A stretch of DNA of 64,000 nt from Bryobacteraceae bacterium. Its GTDB lineage: Bacteria > Acidobacteriota > Terriglobia > Bryobacterales > Bryobacteraceae. Where the stretch lies: positions 3,100,001 to 3,164,000 of the forward strand of contig BPGE01000001.1 in NCBI GenBank assembly GCA_026002875.1, written 5' to 3'. Under the pieces are notes generated by a model, which was not told the DNA's origin, did not search any database, and was given only the letters and a program-made list of their open reading frames with translations. Below are positions 1 to 9,589 of the stretch, one piece after another (the first letter of the stretch is position 1; each line of letters begins with the position of its first letter). Both the position numbers and the translations under genes were made by a program.

Positions 1-46
1 GCTGGCCGAATACGGCTATGGCGGGCCGCGGGGAGGCGAATCATGA
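1..46 (+). CDS. 3' end of upstream gene, probably murE (partial)
   Basis: One frame is open from the window edge and stops at the TGA at 44-46, overlapping the murF start as ATGA. It encodes a short tail ending GYGGPRGGES. In most dcw clusters the gene before murF is murE (UDP-MurNAc-tripeptide synthetase), and translational coupling through ATGA fits that order. The 14 visible residues carry no diagnostic motif, so the identity rests on position only. Confidence 0.5.
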   Translation, partial: LAEYGYGGPRGGES

Positions 47-1362
47 GAATCTCCGTCGCCGGCCGGTGGTGCACGTCCGTCAGCGTGGACACCCGCACGC
101 TGCAGCCCGGCGCGCTGTTTGTCGCTCTGAAGGGCCCGAATCACGACGGCCACGATTTCGTGGCGGCCGCGTTTGAAAAAGGCGCCGCCGCGGCCGTCGT
201 GGAGCGGCCCGTGGAGGCCCCGGGGCCGCTGCACGTCGTGCCGGACGCCCTCGCCTGGCTTCAGCAGAAGGCCGCCGAGGAGCGCAGCCGCTGGGGCGGC
301 CTCGTGGTGGGCATCACCGGCAGCGCCGGTAAAACGACCACCAAGGAAGCGCTGGCCGCCGTGCTCTCCGTCCGCCTGCGCACCGGCAAGACGCAGGGCA
401 ATTTCAACAACCACATCGGCGTGCCGCTGACGATTCTCAACCTGCCGGATGACGCCGAAGCGGCCGCCGTCGAAATCGGCATGAACCACGCCGGCGAGAT
501 CCGCCATCTGTGCACCATCGCGCGGCCGCAGATCGGCGTGGTCACCAACGTGGGCACGGCGCATATCGAGAATCTCGGCTCGATCGAAGGCATCGCCGCC
601 GCCAAGCGCGAACTCGTCGAGTCGCTCCCGCCCGATGGCGCGGCCGTGCTCAATGGCGACGACCCTCGCGTGCGCGCGATGGCGGACATCTTCCCTGGCA
701 GGAAGGTCTTTTACGGTTCTTCTTCCCTTGTTCCCTCCGAGGCACCCCACGTCCGGGCTTCGAACGTCGCCTACCTGTCCGAGGGGGTGAAGTTCGATGT
801 CCCGGACGTGGGCTCTTTTTTCTGCCCCCTGGCCGGGCGCGCGGGGCTGATGTGCTCGCTCGCCGCCCTGGCCGCGGCCCGGTGCCTGGGCTGGGATCTG
901 GGAGAATGTAAAGAGGCTGTCGCCCGCCTGCAAACCGCGCCCATGCGGCTCGAGCGGATCGAGCGCAACGGCATGGTGATCTGGAATGACTGCTACAACT
1001 CGAATCCGGAAGCGGCCATGATGATGCTCGACCTGCTGGCCGAGTCGCCCGCCGCGCGCCGGATCGCCGTCCTCGGAGAGATGCTCGAGCTGGGCCCCTG
1101 GAGCGAACCCCTGCACCGCGAAGTCGGCCGCCACGCCGCCGCGCGCGGGCTCGACTGGCTGGTTTGCGTGCGCGGCGCCGCGCGCTGGATGCAGGAAGAA
1201 GCCGCGGCCGCGGGCATGCCCGCCGAGCGCGCCGTGTTTTTCGACGACCCCGCCGAAGCCGGTTCTTTCGTGCGGAGCCTGGCGCGCGCGGGCGACGTTC
1301 TGCTGTTCAAGGGCTCGCGCGGCGTCCGCATGGAGAAGGCGCTGGAGGCGATGCTGGGCTAG
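43..1362 (+). CDS. murF: UDP-MurNAc-tripeptide--D-alanyl-D-alanine ligase MurF
   Basis: Cytoplasmic Mur ligase that adds D-Ala-D-Ala to UDP-MurNAc-tripeptide using ATP, the last soluble step of the peptidoglycan precursor pathway. 439 residues, a normal length. The N-terminal substrate domain has the SVDTRTLQPGALFVAL pattern of MurE/MurF. The P-loop GITGSAGKTTTKEA follows at about residue 90, and then the central-domain YNSNPEA segment typical of MurF near residue 325. The ATG at 43 overlaps the previous stop codon, indicating translational coupling. mraY begins 2 bp downstream. Confidence 0.97.
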   Translation: MRISVAGRWCTSVSVDTRTLQPGALFVALKGPNHDGHDFVAAAFEKGAAAAVVERPVEAPGPLHVVPDALAWLQQKAAEERSRWGGLVVGITGSAGKTTTKEALAAVLSVRLRTGKTQGNFNNHIGVPLTILNLPDDAEAAAVEIGMNHAGEIRHLCTIARPQIGVVTNVGTAHIENLGSIEGIAAAKRELVESLPPDGAAVLNGDDPRVRAMADIFPGRKVFYGSSSLVPSEAPHVRASNVAYLSEGVKFDVPDVGSFFCPLAGRAGLMCSLAALAAARCLGWDLGECKEAVARLQTAPMRLERIERNGMVIWNDCYNSNPEAAMMMLDLLAESPAARRIAVLGEMLELGPWSEPLHREVGRHAAARGLDWLVCVRGAARWMQEEAAAAGMPAERAVFFDDPAEAGSFVRSLARAGDVLLFKGSRGVRMEKALEAMLG

Positions 1363-1364
1363 CC

Positions 1365-2498
1365 ATGTTCTACTGGCTCTTCTACGAACTCCTGTTTCCC
1401 TACTTCTCGCCGTTCCGCGTCTTCAGCTACGTCACCTTCCGCACGCTGGCCGCCAGCCTCACAGCCTTCCTGCTGGGCGTCCTCCTCATGCCGTGGTTCA
1501 TCCGCAAGATGCGCCAGCTCGCCATCGGCCAGCCGATCCGCGAGGACGGACCGGAGAGCCATCTCAAGAAAGCCGGCACGCCGAGCATGGGCGGGCTGCT
1601 GATCGTGTTCTGCACGCTCGTGCCCGCGCTGCTGTTCACGCATCTCACCAACCCTTACGTCTGGGTGGCGATGTTCGCCCTCGCGGGCTACGCCGCCATC
1701 GGCTTCGCCGACGACTGGCTGAAGGTGCGGCGCGGCCGCAATCTCGGCCTCACCGGCAGGCAGAAGATGGGCATGCAGGTGCTGATGATGTTCGCCCTCG
1801 GCTTCTGGCTGCTGGAGCTGCACCGGCGCGGGCTGTACAGCACGGAAATGAACGTGCCCTTCTTCAAGAATTTCCGCCCCGACCTGCTCATCGACCCGCT
1901 GCTGCAGAACACGTGGACCTACCCGCTGGGCTTCGCCCTGTTCTTCCTGTTCCTGCTGCTTGTGATCGTAGGCTCGTCGAACGCCGTCAACCTCACCGAC
2001 GGCCTCGACGGGCTGGCTGCGGGCCTCATGGTGATCGCCGGCGGCGCCATGACCGTGCTCTGCTACGTCAGCGGACACGCGCAGTTCGCCCGCTACCTCG
2101 AGCTGGCGCGCCTGCCGGGCGCGGGCGAGCTGACGATTTTCTGCGCCTCGCTCACCGGCGCCGTGCTGGCGTTTCTCTGGTACAACGCCCATCCGGCGGA
2201 GATCTTCATGGGCGATGCGGGCTCGCTGGCGCTGGGCGGCAGCCTCGGCGTCGTGGCCGTCCTCATCAAACAGGAACTGCTGCTTCTGTTTGTCGGCGGA
2301 GTCTACGTCATCGAAGCGCTGAGCGTCATGATCCAGGTGGCCAGCTTCCGGCTGCGCGGCAGGCGCGTGTTCCTGATGGCCCCGCTGCATCACCATTTCG
2401 AGAAGCTCGGATGGCACGAGACCAAGGTCGTGGTGCGGTTCTGGATCGCCGGGCTCGTCTGGGCCCTGCTGGCCCTCACCACGCTGAAGCTGAGGTAG
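1365..2498 (+). CDS. mraY: Phospho-N-acetylmuramoyl-pentapeptide-transferase MraY
   Basis: Integral membrane enzyme that transfers phospho-MurNAc-pentapeptide to undecaprenyl phosphate, forming lipid I. The ATG at 1365 is 2 bp after the murF stop; the frame is open further upstream but that part overlaps murF. 377 residues with about ten hydrophobic segments. Family signatures are visible: GTPSMGGLLI after the first cytoplasmic loop, the Asp pair in GFADDWLK, NLTDGLDGLAAG, and the HHHFEKLGWHETKVVVRFW loop near the C-terminus. It sits between murF and murD as in most bacteria. Confidence 0.98.
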   Translation: MFYWLFYELLFPYFSPFRVFSYVTFRTLAASLTAFLLGVLLMPWFIRKMRQLAIGQPIREDGPESHLKKAGTPSMGGLLIVFCTLVPALLFTHLTNPYVWVAMFALAGYAAIGFADDWLKVRRGRNLGLTGRQKMGMQVLMMFALGFWLLELHRRGLYSTEMNVPFFKNFRPDLLIDPLLQNTWTYPLGFALFFLFLLLVIVGSSNAVNLTDGLDGLAAGLMVIAGGAMTVLCYVSGHAQFARYLELARLPGAGELTIFCASLTGAVLAFLWYNAHPAEIFMGDAGSLALGGSLGVVAVLIKQELLLLFVGGVYVIEALSVMIQVASFRLRGRRVFLMAPLHHHFEKLGWHETKVVVRFWIAGLVWALLALTTLKLR

Positions 2499-2500
2499 CC

Positions 2501-3820
2501 ATGGACGTGCGCGGCGCAAGAATCACGGTGTTCGGCATGGGCGCCTCCGGCGTGGCCGTGCTCGAACTGCTGCGCTCGCACGGCGCCGTGGTGCGGGCCT
2601 CCGACGTCCGCCCGCGCGAGGCGCTGCCGGCCTTCGGCGCCCCGTTCGTCCCGCAGTCCCCGGCGGCTCTCGAGGACTGCGACATCGCGGTGCTGAGCCC
2701 CGGCGTGCCGCCGGACCTGCCGCTGTTTGCGGAGGCCGCGCAGCGCGGCCTGCGCATCGTGGGCGACGTGGAAGCGGCGTCCTGGTTCCTGCAGGGCCCG
2801 GTTCTCGGCATCACCGGCACCAACGGCAAGACCACCACCACGGCCCTGACGGGCCATCTGCTGCGCGCGGCGGGCGTCCCCTGCCAGGTGGGCGGCAACA
2901 TCGGCCGGCCTCTGGCGGAGATGGTGGCCTCTTCGCGGCCCGATCAGTGGAACGTGCTTGAGCTGTCCAGCTTCCAGCTGGAGACCGCGCACACGTTGCG
3001 CGTGCACGTCGCCGCCGTGCTCAACATCACGCAGAACCATCTGGACCGCCACCGCACGTTTGAGAATTACGCCGCCGCCAAGGCGCGCATCCTCGCCTGC
3101 CAGCAGCCGGAAGATCACGCCGTGCTCAACGCGGAGAACCCGGCCTCGGCCGCTCTGGCTTCGCAGGCGCGCGGCCGCGTCTGGTGGTTCTGCGCCGGCG
3201 GCCAGCGCCGCCCCGGCTTCTGGCAGGAAAACGGAACCCTGTTCGCGGACGGCGAGCCCTTCATGGAGGCCGCCGAAATTCCGCTGCGCGGACGGCACAA
3301 TCTGGAAAACGTCCTCGCCGCGGCCGCCTGCGCGCGCCTGGCTGGAGCCTCGCTGGAAGCGATCCGCGACGGCGTCCGCACGTTCGCGGGCGTCGAGCAC
3401 CGCATCGAATTCGTGCGCGAGCTGGACGGCGTCCGCTTCTACAACGACTCGAAAGCCACCAGCGTCGACGCCACGCGCAAGGCTCTCGAGTCGTTCGACG
3501 GCAACCTGTGGGTCATCCTCGGCGGCAAGGACAAGGGCAGCGACTACCGCGAGCTGCGCCAGCTGCTGGCGCAGCGCGCCCGCGCCGCCCTGCTCATCGG
3601 CGCCGCCGCGCCCATCATCGCCTCCCATCTGGAAGGCGCGCTGCCGCTGATCCATTGCGGCGACCTGCGGACCGCCGTCGAAACGGCCTGGCAGAAGGCC
3701 GCGCCCGGCGACACGGTGCTGCTGGCGCCAGCCTGCGCCAGCTTCGATCAGTTCAGCGGCTACGAAGAACGCGGCCGCGTCTTCAAGTCTCTCGTCCACT
3801 CGCTGGAGAGCCGCCGATGA
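2501..3820 (+). CDS. murD: UDP-N-acetylmuramoylalanine--D-glutamate ligase MurD
   Basis: Cytoplasmic ligase adding D-glutamate to UDP-MurNAc-L-Ala. 439 residues starting at the ATG at 2501, 2 bp after mraY; the open frame extends upstream only as an overlap of mraY. The N-terminal Rossmann-like domain begins with VFGMGASGVAVLELL. The ATP-binding loop GITGTNGKTTTTAL lies at about residues 104-118, followed by the LELSSFQLE and NHLDRH segments of MurD. The C-terminal domain has YNDSKATS and GGKDKG, both usual in MurD. Its TGA overlaps the ftsW ATG. Confidence 0.97.
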   Translation: MDVRGARITVFGMGASGVAVLELLRSHGAVVRASDVRPREALPAFGAPFVPQSPAALEDCDIAVLSPGVPPDLPLFAEAAQRGLRIVGDVEAASWFLQGPVLGITGTNGKTTTTALTGHLLRAAGVPCQVGGNIGRPLAEMVASSRPDQWNVLELSSFQLETAHTLRVHVAAVLNITQNHLDRHRTFENYAAAKARILACQQPEDHAVLNAENPASAALASQARGRVWWFCAGGQRRPGFWQENGTLFADGEPFMEAAEIPLRGRHNLENVLAAAACARLAGASLEAIRDGVRTFAGVEHRIEFVRELDGVRFYNDSKATSVDATRKALESFDGNLWVILGGKDKGSDYRELRQLLAQRARAALLIGAAAPIIASHLEGALPLIHCGDLRTAVETAWQKAAPGDTVLLAPACASFDQFSGYEERGRVFKSLVHSLESRR

Positions 3821-4974
3821 ACAACACGATCCGCTACCGCATGGACTGGTGGCTGATGTCGTCGACGCTGGCGCTGGTCGCCTTCGGCCTGGTCATGGTG
3901 TACAGCGCTTCGGCTGTCTCTGCGGAGGTCTACTTCGGCAAGCCGTCCTGGGAGTTCGCCGCGCGCCAGCTGGGCGCGGCCGTGGTGGGGCTCGCCCTGA
4001 TGCTCTGGCTGAAGGCGAGCGATTTCCGGCGGCTCCGCCGCGGTCCCGCCGTGATCATTCCGCTCTGCTTCGTGCTGGTGCTGCTGCTTGTGGCCGTCGT
4101 CACCGACGGACGCGCCCACCGCTGGATCCGCCTGCCCGGCATCGGCCAGATCCAGCCCAGCGAGTTCGCCAAGCCGGTGATCGTGCTCTACCTGGCCTGG
4201 TTCGTCGCCTGGCGGGGCCGCGACATCAACAGCCGCTACTCCATCCTGCCCACGCTGTTCGTCGTCGGCTCGACGACGGCGCTGATCGCCTTCGGCGACC
4301 TCGGCACCGCCCTGGTGATTCTCGCTCCGGCGCTCGTCGTCTACTCCGTCGCGGGCATCCACCGCCGCCACTTCCTCGTGGCGCTGGCCTGCACGGTTCT
4401 GGTCATGGCCGGCTTCATTCTCCAGAAGCCGTACCGGCTGCTGCGGATCACGTCGTTCGTCGGCCTGACGGAAGAGAAAATCGCCGCCGACCCCTCGCTG
4501 CAGTGGCTGGCCGTGCGCATGGCCTCCTCCGGCGCCGCGCGGGACACCGACTACCAGGCGCGCCAGTCGAAGATCGCGATCGGCAGCGGCGGCCTGACCG
4601 GCGTCGGACTCGGACAGTCCAACCAGAAGCTGGGCTTCCTGCCCGAGGCGCACACGGACTTCATCTTCGGCGTCATCGGGGAGGAAACGGGACTGGTGGG
4701 ATGCGTGCTGCTGCTGGGCGCCTACCTGGTGATCTTCTGGCGCGGGTGGCGGGCGTGGTTCCTCACCGAGGACACCTTCGGCCGCTATCTGGCGCTTGGC
4801 GCGGCCACCGTCGTGGTGGTACAGGCGCTGGCCAACATGCTGGTGGCGCTGAATGCGGTGCCGACGAAGGGCATCCCCCTGCCCCTGGTCAGCTACGGCG
4901 GCAGCGCCATGGTGGGCACGCTGCTCACGCTGGGCCTGCTGATGAGCGTGGGCGACCGCGTGCCGGAACCGTGA
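3817..4974 (+). CDS. ftsW: SEDS peptidoglycan glycosyltransferase FtsW
   Basis: Polytopic membrane protein of the SEDS family that polymerises lipid II at the division septum. The ATG at 3817 overlaps the murD stop (ATGA), giving 385 residues with about ten membrane spans. It starts with the usual DWWLMSSTLALVAFGLVMVY first span. The extracellular-loop region has SNQKLGFLPEAHTDFIF, matching the FtsW/RodA consensus, and the signature NAVPTKGIPLPLVSYGGSAM follows near residue 350. Its place between murD and murG makes FtsW much more likely than RodA. Confidence 0.96.
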   Translation: MNNTIRYRMDWWLMSSTLALVAFGLVMVYSASAVSAEVYFGKPSWEFAARQLGAAVVGLALMLWLKASDFRRLRRGPAVIIPLCFVLVLLLVAVVTDGRAHRWIRLPGIGQIQPSEFAKPVIVLYLAWFVAWRGRDINSRYSILPTLFVVGSTTALIAFGDLGTALVILAPALVVYSVAGIHRRHFLVALACTVLVMAGFILQKPYRLLRITSFVGLTEEKIAADPSLQWLAVRMASSGAARDTDYQARQSKIAIGSGGLTGVGLGQSNQKLGFLPEAHTDFIFGVIGEETGLVGCVLLLGAYLVIFWRGWRAWFLTEDTFGRYLALGAATVVVVQALANMLVALNAVPTKGIPLPLVSYGGSAMVGTLLTLGLLMSVGDRVPEP

Positions 4975-4981
4975 GGCGGCC

Positions 4982-6082
4982 ATGCTGTTCGTCATGGCGG
5001 GCGGGGGCACGGGAGGGCACGTAATGCCGGCCATCGCAGTCGCGCAGGAGCTGCAGCGTCAGGGCCACGCCTGCCTGTTCATCGGAACCCGGGAAGGGCT
5101 GGAATCGCGGCTGGCGCCCCAGGCCGGCTTTCCTCTGGAGTGGATCCCGGCGGCGGGCTTCCAGCGCGCCGGATTGCGCGGGCGCGCCGCCGCCGCCGCC
5201 CGTCTGCCGCGGGCCCTGTGGCGCTGCCGGCGGCTGCTCCAAGCCCTGCGCCCGGCGGCGCTGTTCTCCATGGGAGGCTATGTGGCCGTTGCGCCCGTGA
5301 CGGCCGCGCTCCTGCAGCGCGTCCCGGTCGTCGTCATGGAGCCGAACGCCGTGCCCGGCCTCGCCAACCGTCTGGCGGCGCGCTTCGCCGACAGGGCTCT
5401 GGTGGCTTTCGAAGAAACCGCGCGCTGGTTTCCTCCCGGCAGAGCGGAGCTCTGCGGCGTTCCCGTCAGAGAAGCCTTTTTCGGAATCGAATGGCGGCCT
5501 CCGCGGGACGTGCTGCGCGTGCTGGTCACCGGCGGCAGCCGCGGCGCGCGGGCGCTGAACCGCGCCGTGCGCGACAGTCTGCAGCACTTCCGCGCGTCGG
5601 GCCTCGCGGTCGAAATCACGCTGCAATCCGGCGCGGCGGAAGCCGAAGCCCTGGCGGCGGAGTTCGCCGCCTCAGGCCTGCCGGCCCGCGCCGTGGCGTT
5701 TCTCGAGGACATGCCCGCGGCCTACGCGCAGGCTCATGTCGTGGTGAGCCGCGCCGGCGCGGGCGCGGTGGCGGAACTGGCCGCCGCGGGCATGCCTTCC
5801 GTGCTCGTGCCGTTTCCCTACGCCGCCGACGACCACCAGCTCCGCAACGCCGAGGCCATGCGCCGCGCCGGGGCGGCGGCGCTGATCGAGGAGCGGAACC
5901 TGAACGGCCGCGCCCTGTTTGAAACGCTGGCCCGGCTGGCGTCCGCGCCGGAAGAACTGGAACGCATGAGCCGCGCCGCCCGCGCCCTCGCCCGGCCCGG
6001 CGCCGCGCGCCGCGCCGCCTCCGCGCTGCTGGAGGCCGCCGCGCGCCGCGGCGTTTCATTGACAGGGAGCGGGCGCGCCTGA
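4982..6082 (+). CDS. murG: Lipid II synthase (UDP-GlcNAc transferase) MurG
   Basis: GT28-family glycosyltransferase at the inner face of the membrane; adds GlcNAc to lipid I to form lipid II. 366 residues. The N-terminal Gly-rich loop AGGGTGGHVMPAIAVA binds the lipid-linked acceptor. The C-terminal domain has the donor-site pattern RAGAGAVAELAAAGMPSVLVP followed by ADDHQLRNAE, both standard in MurG. It starts 7 bp after ftsW. The C-terminus is rich in Ala and Arg, as is common for MurG from GC-rich genomes. Confidence 0.97.
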   Translation: MLFVMAGGGTGGHVMPAIAVAQELQRQGHACLFIGTREGLESRLAPQAGFPLEWIPAAGFQRAGLRGRAAAAARLPRALWRCRRLLQALRPAALFSMGGYVAVAPVTAALLQRVPVVVMEPNAVPGLANRLAARFADRALVAFEETARWFPPGRAELCGVPVREAFFGIEWRPPRDVLRVLVTGGSRGARALNRAVRDSLQHFRASGLAVEITLQSGAAEAEALAAEFAASGLPARAVAFLEDMPAAYAQAHVVVSRAGAGAVAELAAAGMPSVLVPFPYAADDHQLRNAEAMRRAGAAALIEERNLNGRALFETLARLASAPEELERMSRAARALARPGAARRAASALLEAAARRGVSLTGSGRA

Positions 6083-6098
6083 ACAATAAAGAGGCAGA

Positions 6099-7517
6099 AT
6101 GTTTTTTCGGCCCCAACCGCTTCACTTCACCGGCATCGGCGGCATCGGCATGAGCGGCCTCGCCCTGCTGTGCCGCGCGCTGGGCTGCGCGGTCTCGGGG
6201 TCCGACGTCCGCTCCACCCCGCTGACCGGGCGGCTGGCCTCCCTCGGCATGCGCATCGCCCTCGGCCACGCGGCGGAAAACGTGCCCTCCGAAGCGCGCG
6301 CCCTCATCGTCACCTCCGCCGCCGCGCCGGACAATCCCGAGGTGCTCGAGGCGCGCCGCCGCGGCATTCCCGTGGCCACGCGCGGCGAGCTGCTGGCCGA
6401 GCTGATGCGCGGCGCCCGCGGCATCGCCGTGGCCGGCAGCCACGGCAAGACCACCACCTGCTCCATGCTCGCCTGCGCCGCGCTCGACGCCGGGCTCGAT
6501 CCGACCGTCTGCGTCGGCACGCTCGCCCCGTTCCTCGACGGCTGGAACGCGCGCCTCGGCGGCCCGCTGTTCATCGCCGAATCGGACGAAAGCGACGGAT
6601 CGTTTCTCGAGCTCGCGCCCGAGTGCGCCGTCATCACCAACATCGACCGCGAGCACCTCGACTACTGGAAATCGTTCGAAGCCGCGCGCGAAGCGTTTCT
6701 GCGTTTCGCCAACCGCGTCTCGATCGGCGGCATCGTCGCGCTGTGCATCGACGACGCGCACGCCCGCTCCCTGCTGCCGCATCTGCGCCGCGCGGCCGTC
6801 GCGTACGGACGTTCGGAAGAGGCGCGGCTGCGCGTCGTGCGGGAAGAGCTCTCCGGCGCCGGCAGCCGCTTCAGGCTGGCCCTCGACGGCCGTCCGCTCG
6901 GCGAGTTCGAGCTGCACGTGCCCGGCGCGCACAACGTGCTCAACGCCGCTGCCTGCGCCGCCATTCTTCTGCATCTGGGCCTCGCGCCGGACGCGGTCCG
7001 CGCAGGGCTGGCCGCCTACCGCGGCGCCGGGCGGAGGATGGAGCTGAAGGGCGAGGCCGCCGGCGTCGCCGTGATCGACGACTACGGCCATCATCCGGCC
7101 GAGATCCGCGCCACGCTGGCGGCTCTGCGGCTGCGCGCTCCCCGCCGGCTGGCCGTGCTGTTCCAGCCGCACCGCTACACGCGCACGCAGCTGCTGTTCG
7201 ACGAATTCGTCCACGCCTTCGGCGATGCCGACATCGTGTGGATCACCGACATTTACGCAGCGTCGGAGCCGCCGCTGGAAGGCGTCACCGCGGAGGCGCT
7301 CGCCCGCGCCATCGCCGCCGCCGGCCATCGCGGCGTCCGCTACGCCGGCGCGCTGGACGACGCCGTCCGCGCCGCCGCCGCGGAGTTGCGCGAAGGCGAT
7401 CTGCTGGTGACGCTGGGCGCCGGCGACGTCACGCGCGCCGGTCCGGCCGTTCTGGCTCTGCTCAGGAAGGAGGAACGCCATGGCTCGCAGGAAACGGAAG
7501 GAAGAGAACGGATCTGA
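6099..7517 (+). CDS. murC: UDP-N-acetylmuramate--L-alanine ligase MurC
   Basis: First Mur ligase of the pathway, adding L-Ala to UDP-MurNAc. 472 residues. It begins with HFTGIGGIGMSGLA, the classic MurC opening, and has the ATP loop VAGSHGKTTTCSML near residue 110 and the ESDESDGSF segment near residue 160. YGHHPAEI and FQPHRYTRT in the C-terminal domain are also MurC hallmarks. A GAGG sequence precedes the ATG at 6099. The last 38 nt overlap ftsQ in another frame; that overlap contains the strong ftsQ ribosome site just upstream. Confidence 0.97.
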   Translation: MFFRPQPLHFTGIGGIGMSGLALLCRALGCAVSGSDVRSTPLTGRLASLGMRIALGHAAENVPSEARALIVTSAAAPDNPEVLEARRRGIPVATRGELLAELMRGARGIAVAGSHGKTTTCSMLACAALDAGLDPTVCVGTLAPFLDGWNARLGGPLFIAESDESDGSFLELAPECAVITNIDREHLDYWKSFEAAREAFLRFANRVSIGGIVALCIDDAHARSLLPHLRRAAVAYGRSEEARLRVVREELSGAGSRFRLALDGRPLGEFELHVPGAHNVLNAAACAAILLHLGLAPDAVRAGLAAYRGAGRRMELKGEAAGVAVIDDYGHHPAEIRATLAALRLRAPRRLAVLFQPHRYTRTQLLFDEFVHAFGDADIVWITDIYAASEPPLEGVTAEALARAIAAAGHRGVRYAGALDDAVRAAAAELREGDLLVTLGAGDVTRAGPAVLALLRKEERHGSQETEGRERI

Positions 7518-8343
7518 AGCGCCGGCCCGCTCCGCCGCCATTCTGCGCGGGCTGCGCCTGGCAGGATGGATCCTGGCCTTCGCCCTCGTGGCCGGAGGCG
7601 CGGGCTTCTTCGTCTTCGAGTGGAAGCGGTTCCTGTCGCGCGATCCGCGCTTCGCGCTGGCCGAGGAAGACGATGCACCAGGCCGGATGACGGTGGAAGG
7701 CAACCGCCGCGTCCCCAGGGCCGCCGTGCTCCGCGTCTTCGCCGCCGACCGCGGCCGCAGCGTCGCCGACATCGATCTCGAGCGCCGCCGCCAGGAGCTG
7801 CGCCGCATCGACTGGGTGCGCGACGCCGCCGTGCGCCGCATCTGGCCGGATCGTCTTCTGGTGCGCATCCAGGAGCGCGAGCCGGTGGCCATGATCCAGG
7901 TGCCCGCCGGCATCAGCGGCCGCTTCGGAGAGCCGCTGCGCATGCAGCCCGCGCTGATCGACGCCGACGGCGTCATCCTCCCGATGAACGGCCCCGTGCA
8001 GGGATCGCTGCCTCTGCTGCTCGGCGTCCGCCGCGAGCAGGACATCGAAGAACGCGGCCGCCGCGTCCGTCTCATGCTGCGGATCCTCGACGAACTCTCG
8101 CCCGCCGCCGCGCGCATTCCCGAAGTCGACCTCACGGACCCGGAAAACGTGCGCATCTCCTATCAGACGCCCGAGCATCTCGTCCTGCTGGTGCTCGGCA
8201 ACGAGCGCTACCTCGAACGGCTGAATGTCTTTCTCAGCCACTACGACTCCATCCGCGACCGGCTCTCGCACCGCGCCGTGCTCGACCTGACGACGGAAGG
8301 CCGCATTACACTGGTGGAAGCTTCCTCGGAGGACAGCCGATAA
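7480..8343 (+). CDS. ftsQ: Cell division protein FtsQ/DivIB
   Basis: Bitopic divisome protein linking early and late division factors. 287 residues: a basic cytoplasmic tail of about 25 residues, one membrane span at about 26-48, then a POTRA domain starting near RMTVEGNRRVPRAAVLRVFA and an FtsQ/DivIB beta domain (IDWVRDAAVRRIWPDRLLVR, then LIDADGVILP). The ATG at 7480 has AAGGAGG six bases upstream, the best ribosome site in this operon, so internal initiation inside murC is well supported. The sequence is divergent, as FtsQ usually is, but its position before ftsA is decisive. Confidence 0.93.
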   Translation: MARRKRKEENGSEAPARSAAILRGLRLAGWILAFALVAGGAGFFVFEWKRFLSRDPRFALAEEDDAPGRMTVEGNRRVPRAAVLRVFAADRGRSVADIDLERRRQELRRIDWVRDAAVRRIWPDRLLVRIQEREPVAMIQVPAGISGRFGEPLRMQPALIDADGVILPMNGPVQGSLPLLLGVRREQDIEERGRRVRLMLRILDELSPAAARIPEVDLTDPENVRISYQTPEHLVLLVLGNERYLERLNVFLSHYDSIRDRLSHRAVLDLTTEGRITLVEASSEDSR

Positions 8344-8347
8344 AGCC

Positions 8348-9547
8348 GTGGCCAAACGCGTAGAACTGGCAGCCGGACTCGACCTGGGCAGCAGCTGGGC
8401 GCGCCTCGTCGTCGTCTCGCTGGAGAACGGACTCGTGCGCTACCGCACGCATGCCGCCGCCGTGTCGCGCGGCTGGCGCCGCGGCCAGATCGCGGACCAG
8501 AACGCCGTGGCCGCCACCGTGCGCCAGCTGTTCGAGGAGTGCTCCCGGCGCGCCGGCCAGCCGCTGGTGTCCGCCGTGGTCGGAGCCGGCGGACCGGGCG
8601 TGCGCTGCCGCCAGGGGCGGGGCGTCTACGACTTCGGCCCGCGCCGCCGCGTGCAGGCTGAAGATCTCGCCCAGGCGCTGAAATTCGCCGCGCAGTCGCC
8701 GCTGGACCCCGACAGGCTTCTTCTGCAGGTGCTGCCCCAGGACTTCACGCTCGACGGGCGGCCGCCGATGCCGCACCCCATCAACGTCGAGTGCGAAAGA
8801 CTGGAGGCGCATGCGCTGCTGATCACCGTGTCGCGGCAGGAGCACCAGGCCCTGGTCAGCGCCGTCCAGCAGGCCGACGTGCAGGTGGAGGAAACGGTGT
8901 TCGAGGCGATGGCCGCGGCGTATGCCTCCATCCTGCCCGAGGAGCGCGCCGGAGGCGTGGGCCTGCTCGACATCGGCGCGCACGGCTCCAACGTCGTCTT
9001 CTACGACGGCGATGCCATGCTGTTCGCCGCCGGCCTGCCGGTCTCCGGCGATCACTTCACGCGCGACATCTCCGCCGTGCACGGCGTCTCCATCGAGGAA
9101 GCCGAGCGGCTGAAGCTCTCCTACGGATGCGCCCACACGCCGCCCGCGGGAGACAACATCATCATCGGTCTGCCCGGCGAGGGCGGGCGCCCGGGCAGGG
9201 AGATCAGCCGCCGCGCCCTGGTGGAAACGCTGGAAGCGCGCGCCGATCAGCTGTTCGAAATTTTTGAAGCCTGCCGCGTGCAGCACGCCCGCGGCCTCCA
9301 TCTGGGCGAGGGCGTGGTGCTGTGCGGCGGCGGCGCGCTGCTGGAAGGCATGGTGCAGGAAGCCGAGCGCGTGCTGGGCTGTCCGGCGCGGCTCGGCGTG
9401 GCCCGCGGCATTCTGGACTGGCCCGAGGAGCTGTGCTCGCCCGCCTGGACGGCGGCCGCCGGGCTGGCCATGTATTCGGCGCGCTTGCAGCTGCGCCGCG
9501 AAAGCGCGCCGGGGCCGGGACTGTTCGGCCTGTTTCAGTCAAAATAG
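8348..9547 (+). CDS. ftsA: Cell division protein FtsA (GTG start)
   Basis: Actin-like ATPase that tethers FtsZ to the membrane. 399 residues, starting at the GTG at 8348, four bases after the ftsQ stop. The opening AGLDLGSSWARLVVV is the phosphate-1 loop of the actin fold; GVGLLDIGAHGSNVVFY is phosphate-2 and VVLCGGGALLEGM is the adenosine motif. The 1C domain inserts after the first strands as in other FtsA proteins. A C-terminal amphipathic tail rich in Arg (RLQLRRESAPGPGLFGLFQ) could be the membrane-targeting helix. Confidence 0.95.
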   Translation: MAKRVELAAGLDLGSSWARLVVVSLENGLVRYRTHAAAVSRGWRRGQIADQNAVAATVRQLFEECSRRAGQPLVSAVVGAGGPGVRCRQGRGVYDFGPRRRVQAEDLAQALKFAAQSPLDPDRLLLQVLPQDFTLDGRPPMPHPINVECERLEAHALLITVSRQEHQALVSAVQQADVQVEETVFEAMAAAYASILPEERAGGVGLLDIGAHGSNVVFYDGDAMLFAAGLPVSGDHFTRDISAVHGVSIEEAERLKLSYGCAHTPPAGDNIIIGLPGEGGRPGREISRRALVETLEARADQLFEIFEACRVQHARGLHLGEGVVLCGGGALLEGMVQEAERVLGCPARLGVARGILDWPEELCSPAWTAAAGLAMYSARLQLRRESAPGPGLFGLFQSK

Positions 9548-9589
9548 GGAGAACGCGCGCTGCTCGGGCGCGCCAGGGACGAGGTTGCC

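Noticed and set aside
5616-8156. Open frame of about 846 codons on the minus strand over murG-murC-ftsQ
   Set aside because: Composition is that of a GC-rich shadow; three well-supported genes lie on the other strand.
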